A stretch of DNA of 64,000 nucleotides, from contig CASEXH010000014.1 in assembly GCA_949291945.1 (NCBI GenBank), positions 1 through 64,000 of the forward strand, written 5' to 3'. A program made the position numbers and the translations under genes. Below the pieces are notes generated by a model. It was not told the origin of the DNA. It did no database searches and saw nothing but the letters and a program-made list of their open reading frames with translations. Positions 57,499 to 64,000 of this stretch are shown one piece after another (the stretch's first letter is position 1; every line of letters begins with the position of its first letter). This stretch comes from an uncultured Bacillota bacterium (GTDB lineage: Bacteria; Bacillota; Clostridia; Lachnospirales; Lachnospiraceae).

Positions 57499-57541
57499 TG
57501 TTAGAAAAAACGCAGAAGATTTCGGTAAAAAATCTTCTGCG
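57499..57541 (-). terminator. Terminator after tRNA-Arg
   Basis: Minus strand stem CGCAGAAGATTT / AAATCTTCTGCG with TTTTTT after it, 10 nt past the tRNA 3' end. Confidence 0.88.
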
Positions 57542-57550
57542 ATAATGCGC

Positions 57551-57627
57551 TGGCGTCCCTGGCGAGATTCGAACTCACGGCCTTCCGCTTAGGAGGCGGA
57601 CGCTCTATCCTACTGAGCTACAGAGAC
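57551..57627 (-). tRNA. tRNA-Arg(CCU)
   Basis: 77-nt class I tRNA on the minus strand including encoded CCA. Acceptor arms GTCTCTG/CAGGGAC, D-arm AGCTCAGTAGGATAGAGC, anticodon loop CTCCTAA (anticodon CCT), T-loop GTTCGAATC. tRNA-Arg(CCU) genes are frequent integration sites; the 3' side here is followed by truncated genes. Confidence 0.95.
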
Positions 57628-57799
57628 AACTATGAAATTTCCTTGATTTTATGCGGTTTTTCGCATTTCGTTCAAGTTGACGATTATTTTTCAGAGGGAA
57701 ATTCATTAGAAAAACGGTCATTTATCTAATGGATTTTTCGCCTCGTGAAAGCAATTTGCGTGAAAATGTTACATATGCCTGACGTTAGAAATCCGTCAA

Positions 57800-57904
57800 A
57801 TCCGTAACTCCATTCGAACCGGACATCAAATTTAAAAATATCCTTTTGCCTTTGATAGACATGTTCTTAGGAGGCGCTTGTTTTATCCGTTAAACTAACA
57901 GGAC
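57800..57904 (-). pseudogene. Degenerate tRNA-Arg-like remnant
   Basis: Minus strand: GTCCTGTTAGTTTAACGG (D-arm like), then CGCCTCCTAAG, identical to the anticodon-loop region of the intact tRNA-Arg(CCU), then an insertion and a GGTTCGAAT T-loop. The stems do not close, so it is not a working tRNA. It may be the remains of an attachment site. Confidence 0.45.
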
Positions 57905-57936
57905 ATATGTTTGATTTACTGCCTTTCTATGATACT

Positions 57937-57969
57937 ATAAATCCCCCCTTTTGACAAGGGGGGATTTAT
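57937..57969 (-). terminator. Hairpin after the anti-sigma gene
   Basis: Perfect 14-bp arms ATAAATCCCCCCTT / AAGGGGGGATTTAT (57937-57950, 57956-57969) with a 5-nt loop, 39 nt past the stop of the minus-strand gene. Confidence 0.75.
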
Positions 57970-58007
57970 GCACATTTTTTGAAATTTTCAAGCGGTTTTA
58001 TCTTTAC

Positions 58008-58877
58008 TCAATCATCTGTACCATAGCCATGATGCTGGTGACCATGATGACCCTGCCGGATGCTTTCCGATAGATCATCACCATCATCAAAGGATTTCGC
58101 TGTGCTGTCCGGGGAGTCTTCCGCAGATCCCTGGCTGGTATCAGGATCCTGGGATCCCTGTATATTTTCAGCGTCTGCAGACTGGTCCTCGTCCTGAAAT
58201 TTTTCCTGGGAATATTTCCAGATCAGGTCCCGGATTTCTGACATAGTCATATCCTGGACTTCTTCCAGTGTAATATCAGGGTTCAGATCCTGAAGGACCT
58301 GCCAGGCCTGATACTTTCCAAAGGAGAGTCCGGCGTCATGGGCATGATGGACTTCTTCGGAATCCCCTGAGTGGCAGTACACATTCTGGTGCTCAGACAT
58401 ACAGGATTCCACATTGTCCAGGATCTCGCTGCTTTTGGCAGCATTGTCTCCCGCAACGGTCAGAACAACATCTGCATTATCAGCCAGGTAAACCTCCATA
58501 TTCTGATCTTCCATAAGGGCCTCCAGGGCGTCAGTATAATCCATATATTTAATATGAAGATTCTGGGCCAGGGCCCGGCCGTCTTCATTGTATCCGGTCA
58601 CAGAAACGATCCGGTCAAAACGGTTGATCCCCAGCTCCAGAGAAGGGTTTACATCTACACTGATAAAAGCCGTAGGCGTAAAGTACAGCCAGGATCCTCC
58701 TCCGATAAAGACCGCCAGAGAGCAGACCGCAGCTGCGGCAAATTTCCGGAGAGGAGAGTGGCGTTTCTTTTCTTTAAAATATACCTTTTCAAAAAGATAT
58801 TTTTTTGCGGAGGTCTTTAAAGATTCTTCTGCGTGGATCTGATCTAAAGCAGCCTTCAGTTTTTCTTTTTCATCCAT
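58008..58877 (-). CDS. RsgI-type anti-sigma factor for the adjacent ECF sigma
   Basis: A 289-aa protein: cytoplasmic N-terminus (1-40, KLKAALDQIHAEESLK), a membrane helix near 45-66, then an RsgI-type outside domain (FISVDVNPSLELGINRFDRIVSVTGYN), an internal repeat-like helical part, and an acidic end with His-rich tail (HGHQHHGYGTDD). Its start overlaps the sigma gene by 8 nt, the normal arrangement of a sigma/anti-sigma pair. The His tail may bind metal. Confidence 0.82.
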   Translation of the reverse strand: MDEKEKLKAALDQIHAEESLKTSAKKYLFEKVYFKEKKRHSPLRKFAAAAVCSLAVFIGGGSWLYFTPTAFISVDVNPSLELGINRFDRIVSVTGYNEDGRALAQNLHIKYMDYTDALEALMEDQNMEVYLADNADVVLTVAGDNAAKSSEILDNVESCMSEHQNVYCHSGDSEEVHHAHDAGLSFGKYQAWQVLQDLNPDITLEEVQDMTMSEIRDLIWKYSQEKFQDEDQSADAENIQGSQDPDTSQGSAEDSPDSTAKSFDDGDDLSESIRQGHHGHQHHGYGTDD

Positions 58878-59355
58878 TTTCTCCCACCTCCTCCAGGCTG
58901 GATCTGAGCAGCTGTCTCCCCCGGTTCAGCAGGGTATAGACGGTATTTTTGTTCTTTCGGAGGATCCGGCCGATTTCTTCGGCAGAATATTCCTCATAAT
59001 AATACAGATAAATCACATCCTTGTATTTTGGGGGAAGGGCAAGGACCGCTTCCAGTACATCACTGTAATCAGGGGCGGGGGCCCCGGGCTTTTCCTTCAG
59101 ACTGTCAAGAGGAAGAGTCCTGCTCCGGAAGAAGCTTTTCAGCAGATCTGTGCAGGCATTTATGGTTACCCGTATGATCCAGGCTTTTTCATGGTTGGGA
59201 GAGTCAAAATCCGGGGCTTTCAGGACATACTTTAAAAAGACAGTCTGGAAAATATCCTCTGTGTCTGCGTAATTTTTCAGATGAATCATACAGATCCTTT
59301 TTACCGTATCTCCATACAGGTCTATAACCCTGGAGGCCTCTTCCTCACTTCGCAT
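58870..59355 (-). CDS. ECF-type RNA polymerase sigma factor
   Basis: A 161-aa sigma-70 family protein with region 2 (DTVKRICMIHLKNYADTEDIFQTVFLKY) and region 4 (LPPKYKDVIYLYYYEEYSAEEIGRIL then NKNTVYTLLNRGRQLL). No extra domains. It is the middle gene of an operon: secreted protein (upstream, 47 nt gap), sigma, RsgI-type anti-sigma. Confidence 0.92.
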   Translation of the reverse strand: MRSEEEASRVIDLYGDTVKRICMIHLKNYADTEDIFQTVFLKYVLKAPDFDSPNHEKAWIIRVTINACTDLLKSFFRSRTLPLDSLKEKPGAPAPDYSDVLEAVLALPPKYKDVIYLYYYEEYSAEEIGRILRKNKNTVYTLLNRGRQLLRSSLEEVGENG

Positions 59356-59402
59356 TTCCTTTTTCCATCCTTCTTAACCGTGATAAAATTTCCCCTCAGC
59401 AT

Positions 59403-59777
59403 TTAATGGCAGAAGCCGTGATATCCGGAAGAGCAGCTCTGTCCGGAATTGTGATGTCCGTTCTGAAAGCCGTGATGAGCATTTTCCTGTCTGTGGTGAC
59501 CGGAAATATTTTCTCCCGTATAAGTATTATAATAGTCGCATACGCCGTCATTGTCCAGGTCCTGATAGCAGTGCCCGTCCTCCTGGCACCAGGGACAGGC
59601 GCTGCCTATGTTTTCTGCTGCAGCAGCGGAGGAAGAACTTCCCTGGACTGCTCCGTTGTTTGTGCCGTTTCCTATGCTGCCTCCTGTGCTGCTTCCTGTG
59701 CCTGCGGCAAATACTGCTGTTGCTCCCAATACCACAACTGCTGTTCCGATAATTAATCCTTTCACAAATTTCTTCAT
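59403..59777 (-). CDS. Small secreted Cys/His-rich protein with DLDNDGVCDYYN motif
   Basis: A 124-aa protein with a signal peptide (about 1-25, VFAAGTGS). The mature part has a Ser/Gly/Asn linker, then CPWCQEDGHCYQDLDNDGVCDYY and a His/Asn/Gly/Cys-rich end. DxDNDGVCD is a calcium-loop type sequence and CPWC a metal or redox pair. ATG 59777 has GGAGG 7 nt upstream; the frame opens at 59804. It heads the ECF sigma operon and may be its main target or signal. Confidence 0.75.
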   Translation of the reverse strand: MKKFVKGLIIGTAVVVLGATAVFAAGTGSSTGGSIGNGTNNGAVQGSSSSAAAAENIGSACPWCQEDGHCYQDLDNDGVCDYYNTYTGENISGHHRQENAHHGFQNGHHNSGQSCSSGYHGFCH

Positions 59778-59897
59778 AAAAACACCTCCAAGAGTATTGA
59801 TCATTTACTGTTTCACTATTAATACGATTGAGGAAGGGATTATTATTCAAAATTCAGGACACAAAATCAATAAATTTTTTTCACAATTCCGTCACAG

Positions 59898-60203
59898 ACG
59901 ATTCAGACAGATGCAGCCATTAACCCTGGCAACAGCGGCGGAGCTCTTTTAAATATGAAGGGAGAACTTATAGGAATCAATGAGGCAAAGACCTCAGCAA
60001 CTTCTGACGGATCTTCCGTAGATAACATCGGATTTGCCATCCCCATTGATAAGGCAGAGGAAAGCCTTCAGGATCTGATGAACCTTCCGACCAGAGAAAA
60101 AGTAGAGGAAAGCCAGGCTTCCTATCTGGGAATCCAGGGCGGAAGCTATCAGGAACAGGAAATCAGCGTTACTTTAGGATCAGCGGCGGATGCGAAAGGA
60201 TGA
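59898..60203 (+). pseudogene. HtrA/DegP serine protease remnant
   Basis: The frame resumes at [19 protein letters not shown], the catalytic-serine block of HtrA, and continues [13 protein letters not shown] ... [10 protein letters not shown], then jumps directly to an end-like [13 protein letters not shown]. The catalytic His and Asp and the whole N-terminus are missing, and the PDZ domain is gone at the GIQG junction. No ribosome-binding site for this piece. It is a decayed gene with two deletions. Confidence 0.8.
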
Positions 60204-60406
60204 AAGAAATAAAAGAATAAACGTCAAAACAGGATATTAAAGGCCAGGAAAGTATTGACAAATTATTACAAAACATGACCGGTTATTGTAAAAATATGGA
60301 AATTAAGAAATAATTTGTTGAAATCTGTCAAAAAAAGTATATAATGAGTATAAGTTAAAATAACTGGGTTTAAGAATAATAGTAAATGTGTAAAAGGAGA
60401 ATTTAA
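60204..60406 (+). other. Intergenic with promoter for the coiled-coil gene
   Basis: AT-rich spacer after the HtrA remnant. It contains the promoter listed at 60318-60345; nothing else recognised. Confidence 0.4.
60318..60345 (+). promoter_or_regulatory. Promoter of the coiled-coil protein gene
   Basis: TTGAAA (60318-60323), 16-nt spacer, TATAAT (60340-60345), 61 nt before the ATG. Confidence 0.65.
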
Positions 60407-61201
60407 ATGGCAGATTTTGGAGATACTGTTCCATATACCATTGGAAACAACACATTAGATCTGAGCCGTCAGCTGGAAAAGCAGCTGGACGATCAGTTAG
60501 TCGGCGATAGCATAGACGGTATTGCCGGAAGGGAAATTGGAACAGAAGATGCGTCCAATTTGAAGGAAATTCCCCAGGAACAGGAAATACCGGTGGAAGA
60601 AGAAACGCCGGAAGAGAAAAAAATAGAAACCATAAAGAGAGACCAGAGGATACAGCACACAGAAGCTCCGGATAAGGAGAAGACAGTTTCTATGATTAAT
60701 GAAAGCAAATATCTGCGCTACATAGCTGAACTGAGAAAAGCAGACAGCGAACTGGCGTTGGCAAAGGCAGAATCAGCAGAGCTGGTTCTTCAAATGAATA
60801 ATTATAAAGAACATTATGAGGAATATGAAGAGATTATTCAGCAGCTGATCAATGAACATGATAAAATGCTGGCAGGGCATATTAAGACCCTTACAGGTCT
60901 TGCCCAGTCCATACAGAATAACAGCGATTCTCTCAGTTCACGTATCGATGATGAGATCCGACGCCTTGTGAAAGCTCTGTCAGATTCTATTGAGGGCAAT
61001 ATCAAGAAATCCTGTGATGAAGAGCTTGTGAAAGTTGAAGAGGCCACCCAGGTCCTCTATGATTACAGCGAAAAGGTGAAAGGACAATATATTAAGTTCC
61101 AGAAGCTGGAAAAAGTAAAATTTGGTTTATTTATTCTCAGCAGCATTTCTGCTCCCATAGTTTTAGTGCTGATGATTTTAAATATGCTGCATATTATATA
61201 A
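60407..61201 (+). CDS. Tail-anchored coiled-coil protein of unknown function
   Basis: A 264-aa protein with no signal peptide. Residues about 1-90 are acidic and likely disordered (EIPVEEETPEEKK), about 100-235 form a long coiled coil (SELALAKAESAELVLQMNNY, EEYEEIIQQLINEHDKM), and a hydrophobic helix at about 241-262 ends the protein, so it should sit in the membrane by its C-terminus with the bulk in the cytoplasm. Own promoter and terminator. I do not recognise a family. Confidence 0.7.
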   Translation: MADFGDTVPYTIGNNTLDLSRQLEKQLDDQLVGDSIDGIAGREIGTEDASNLKEIPQEQEIPVEEETPEEKKIETIKRDQRIQHTEAPDKEKTVSMINESKYLRYIAELRKADSELALAKAESAELVLQMNNYKEHYEEYEEIIQQLINEHDKMLAGHIKTLTGLAQSIQNNSDSLSSRIDDEIRRLVKALSDSIEGNIKKSCDEELVKVEEATQVLYDYSEKVKGQYIKFQKLEKVKFGLFILSSISAPIVLVLMILNMLHII

Positions 61202-61202
61202 G

Positions 61203-61258
61203 AGAAAAGGAAGAAAGAATTGTCAGTAAAAATGGCATGATTTCTTCCTTTTCTTGTA
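61203..61258 (+). terminator. Terminator after the coiled-coil gene
   Basis: Perfect 14-bp arms AGAAAAGGAAGAAA (61203-61216) / complement (61241-61254), U-rich flank on the right. Confidence 0.85.
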
Positions 61259-61416
61259 CACTGTAAAAAAATCCGAAGTGTTTGCACAATAGAATAAAAT
61301 GTCCAAAATATGTAATATTTGTAATAATTTCATAGGAGATTATGGATATACCTATCGAGGAAAGTATGATATACTATAATGGTATCATCAGATAAGTAAA
61401 AAATAGAGGACTGTTT

Positions 61417-63300
61417 ATGGGAAAAAACTTTAATCGATTACGTAAAAACAGAGATGCGGTCATCAAGGGGACTGCTCTTTTTTTACTGGATATTATCTTA
61501 ATTGCCTGCTCCATGGTAGGTGCCCTGTGGCTGAGGTTTGACTTTGGGCTGCTTAATATTGAACCGGTTTTCTGGCAGTCAGTTGTGGAATATATGCCGA
61601 TCAATATTGTATGTACGGTAATCATCAACTTTATCTTCAGATTATATACCAGCCTGTGGAGATTTGCCAGCGTTGTGGAACTGAAGAATACGGTATGCGC
61701 AGTAATCCTGTCTTCATTGGCCCAGTTTGCAGGAATGAAGATTCTGGATCTGCCAGTGCCCAGAAGTTACATATTTATTTACACCATGCTCCTGGCGGGA
61801 TGTATAATTATACCAAGATTTGCCTATCGGTTTATCCGGATCATGTGGAGCAATTACAGAACCGCTGCCAAAATCAATCCTAAGGTAACAATGGTAGTGG
61901 GAGCCGGAGCAGCAGGATATACCATTATCCGGGAAATCAAGAACAGCAAACACCTTAATGCGGTGGTACCCTGTATTATAGACGACGATGATCAGAAGCA
62001 GGGCACCTATCTTCAGGGAATTCCCATTGTAGGAAAGAAAGAAGACATTCCGGAGATAGCAAAAAAATACGGCATTGAGGAAATTATTATCGCCATTCCC
62101 ACTCTCTCAGAAGAGGAGAGGAAAAAGCTGCTGGATATCTGTCAGGAGACTGCCTGCAAGATCAAGATCCTGCCGGGCATTTACCAGATGGTCAATGACG
62201 AGATCAGCCTGGGTATGCTCCAGGAGGTAAAGATCGAGGATCTTCTGGGAAGAGAGCCGGTGCAGCTGAAAATGAATGAGGTTGCGGAATACATAGAAAA
62301 CAAAGTGATCCTGGTAACGGGAGGAGGCGGCTCCATAGGCAGCGAGATCTGCCGGCAGGTGGCCCTTCACAATCCGAAACAGCTGATCATTGTAGATATT
62401 TATGAAAACAACGCCTACGATATACAGATGGAACTGAAGCGGAATTATCCGGATCTGGACCTGGTAACACTGATCGCCTCAGTGAGAGAGAAAAAGAGGA
62501 TCCAGGAGATCTTTGAACAATACAGACCGGATATTGTATACCATGCAGCGGCCCACAAGCATGTACCCCTCATGGAGGACAGCCCTAACGAGGCTATTAA
62601 GAACAACGTGCTGGGAACCTATAACGTGGCAGAAGCCGCAGATAAATATCATGTGAAGAAAATGGTACTGATCTCCACGGACAAGGCAGTGCGTCCCACC
62701 AATGTAATGGGAGCTTCCAAAAGAATCTGTGAGATCATTATACAGGTCTTCGCCCAGTTCTCCAAGACAGAATACGCTGCAGTCCGGTTCGGAAATGTGC
62801 TGGGAAGCAACGGCAGTGTGATCCCGCTGTTCCGGAAACAGATTGAAAAGGGCGGTCCTGTGACCGTAACAGACCCGGAAATCATCCGTTACTTTATGAC
62901 CATACCTGAGGCGGTAAACCTGGTGCTTCTGTGCGGGGCATACGCCAAAGGAGGAGAAATCTTCATCCTGGACATGGGAGAACCGGTGAAGATCCTGGAT
63001 CTGGCTAAAAAGATGATCCGTCTTTCCGGATATGTACCGGGACAGGATATCAAAATTGAATTTACAGGACTGCGTCCGGGAGAAAAGCTCTACGAGGAAC
63101 TGCTCATTGATGAAAAAAATCTGGTAGAGACAGACAACAAGAGGATCTTCGTAGTACAGATGGGGCCCCTGGACGTGGAAGAAACAAAAGAAAAAATTGA
63201 TGATATAATCAGACATGCATACGAGGCAGATACAGATATACGGGAGTGTATAAAGGAGATTGTTCCGGAATACAAAAGGAAGGACGGAGCAGAATCCTAA
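61417..63300 (+). CDS. Nucleoside-diphosphate-sugar 4,6-dehydratase, membrane type (CapD/WbpM/PglF)
   Basis: A 627-aa protein with four N-terminal membrane helices (about 15-125), a Rossmann-like regulatory domain (VVGAGAAGYTIIREI) and a C-terminal SDR dehydratase domain with TGGGGSIGSEICRQ, ISTDKAVRPTNVMGASKR and IRYFMTIPEA. The family makes UDP-4-keto-6-deoxy-GlcNAc for surface polysaccharide or glycan synthesis. It begins a polysaccharide gene block that leaves the window. Confidence 0.93.
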   Translation: MGKNFNRLRKNRDAVIKGTALFLLDIILIACSMVGALWLRFDFGLLNIEPVFWQSVVEYMPINIVCTVIINFIFRLYTSLWRFASVVELKNTVCAVILSSLAQFAGMKILDLPVPRSYIFIYTMLLAGCIIIPRFAYRFIRIMWSNYRTAAKINPKVTMVVGAGAAGYTIIREIKNSKHLNAVVPCIIDDDDQKQGTYLQGIPIVGKKEDIPEIAKKYGIEEIIIAIPTLSEEERKKLLDICQETACKIKILPGIYQMVNDEISLGMLQEVKIEDLLGREPVQLKMNEVAEYIENKVILVTGGGGSIGSEICRQVALHNPKQLIIVDIYENNAYDIQMELKRNYPDLDLVTLIASVREKKRIQEIFEQYRPDIVYHAAAHKHVPLMEDSPNEAIKNNVLGTYNVAEAADKYHVKKMVLISTDKAVRPTNVMGASKRICEIIIQVFAQFSKTEYAAVRFGNVLGSNGSVIPLFRKQIEKGGPVTVTDPEIIRYFMTIPEAVNLVLLCGAYAKGGEIFILDMGEPVKILDLAKKMIRLSGYVPGQDIKIEFTGLRPGEKLYEELLIDEKNLVETDNKRIFVVQMGPLDVEETKEKIDDIIRHAYEADTDIRECIKEIVPEYKRKDGAES

Positions 63301-63337
63301 AAAGGAAGAGATAAATATTTAAAGGAATGAAAAGAAA

Positions 63338-63832
63338 ATGAAAGAAAAAAACATGTGTGAAAGTTCTGATTATTATAAGCTGACGGTTAAGCAGGAAAGA
63401 TATTTAAAGGCGAAAAGCACTGCAGATGTGGTTCTGGGCTGTATAGGAAGTGTGGTTCTTTCTCCGGTTTTTCTGGTTATTGCCTGTGCCATTAAAATCG
63501 AGGATGGAATTACAGCTCCGGTGATCTTTAAGCAGAAGAGGGTAGGACATAAGGATGAATATTTCCAGATGTATAAATTTCGCTCTATGAAACTGGATAC
63601 CCCCCATGACTGTCCTACCCATCTTCTGGAAAATCCGGAACAGTACATAACTAAAGTAGGAAAATTCCTGCGGAAGACTTCTCTGGATGAGCTGCCCCAG
63701 CTGTGGAACATTGCAGCAGGGAAGCTGGCTGTAGTAGGTCCCAGACCTGCCCTCTGGAACCAGGATGATCTTATTAGCCGTGTGTCAAGTAAAGTACAAA
63801 AAAATTTTTTTATAGCCAGCGCTCTTGTGTGA
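63338..63832 (+). pseudogene. Initiating sugar phosphotransferase, 3'-truncated
   Basis: 164 aa of the bacterial sugar transferase family (undecaprenyl-phosphate phosphosugar transferase, WcaJ/PglC type): one helix (about 30-52), FKQKRVGHKDEYFQMYKFRSM, TSLDELPQLWNIAAGKLAVVGPRPALWNQDDLI. Just after this block the frame becomes unrelated (from about 63783), where a typical protein goes on to PGLTGWAQ. The break coincides with a putative insertion-sequence end. The piece lacks its C-terminal membrane-association part. Confidence 0.8.
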
Positions 63833-64000
63833 GCGTTGGTTTTTCCCATTTTTATGGGTGTTTTCGACATAGAACGACCATTTTCAGTAACGTTATGTTA
63901 TGGATTTGTCCCTGATTTTGCGGGAAAAGAGCATTTTTGTCCCTATTATTCCGCACGGTATCAGCCCTCCCAGGCAGGCGTTCCAGCCGATTTTGATCCA
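63783..64000. mobile_element. Putative left end of an insertion sequence
   Basis: The sugar transferase homology stops at TGTCAAGTAAAGTAC. The following sequence has hairpins (CCAGCGCTC/GAGCGTTGG, CCCAT/ATGGG) and short minus-strand frames running in from the right edge, as expected for the non-coding end of an element. A TGT terminus would fit IS21-like elements, but neither the transposase nor the other end is in the window. Confidence 0.45.

Larger units (their letters stand above)
57628..58007. other. Gene-poor stretch with a tRNA-Arg-like remnant and hairpin
   Basis: No coding frame supported. It contains a degenerate tRNA-like piece (57800-57904) and a perfect 14-bp hairpin (57937-57969). 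The rest shows nothing I recognise. Confidence 0.5.

Noticed and set aside
57800..57904. Second working tRNA-Arg
   Set aside because: The anticodon and acceptor stems do not pair and there is an insertion after the anticodon loop.

Overview
The window is a chromosomal replication-origin region of a low-to-mid GC Gram-positive anaerobe, most likely a Lachnospiraceae-type Clostridia. The grounds are the order gyrA-gyrB-recF-yaaA-dnaN-dnaA-oriC-rpmH-rnpA-yidD-yidC-jag-mnmE-mnmG-rsmG, the soj/spo0J-DUF4446-serS block, a DUF3881 gene, the HydEFG/TM1266 hydrogenase-maturation cluster and three perfect parS sites of the Bacillus/Clostridium type. I assign the family from gene content only; no database was searched.

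Layout. 1-420: two tandem rRNA-type promoters fire leftwards, probably into an rRNA operon just outside the window, followed by tRNA-Ser(GCU). 693-10786: plsC, a lipoprotein, gyrA, gyrB, recF, yaaA, dnaN and dnaA, all on the minus strand. 9151-9424 and 10862-11384: DnaA-box clusters on both sides of dnaA form a bipartite oriC. 11385-18620: the rpmH-to-rsmG block on the plus strand. 18769-25417: a rubredoxin-glutamate synthase-like flavoprotein and a GldA/GldF/GldG/DUF4340 ABC exporter set. 25421-30595: parS sites, an alpha/beta hydrolase, parA, parB, DUF4446 and serS. 31685-37447: a SigI/RsgI envelope-stress locus running into a repeat lipoprotein, a VTC polyphosphate polymerase-like protein, DUF4956 and a CotH kinase. 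37670-41721: TM1266-hydE-hydG-hydF.

From about 41.7 kb gene order becomes accessory-like, with mixed strands and broken genes: a TPP riboswitch and thiT; an eight-unit 53-bp tandem repeat; a phosphohexomutase; a GroEL paralogue coupled to a stand-alone trigger-factor C-domain; a divergent PanB-like enzyme; LuxR and SDR genes; a GH31 glucosidase beside a frameshifted AraC regulator; a SulP transporter; a Fic protein; a YolD-like pseudogene; a truncated hydrolase next to tRNA-Arg(CCU); an ECF sigma/anti-sigma operon with a secreted metal-motif protein; a double-deleted HtrA remnant; a tail-anchored coiled-coil protein; a CapD/PglF-type dehydratase; and a sugar transferase cut off by what looks like the end of an insertion sequence.

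The least explained items are the solo GroEL plus trigger-factor-C pair, the 53-bp repeat array, the metal-ligand-less PanB-like gene, and two RsgI-type signalling loci that both sit beside secreted proteins carrying the same DNDGVxDY-type motif. At the first of these loci, two promoter-like sites with identical 18-nt spacing suggest SigI autoregulation.
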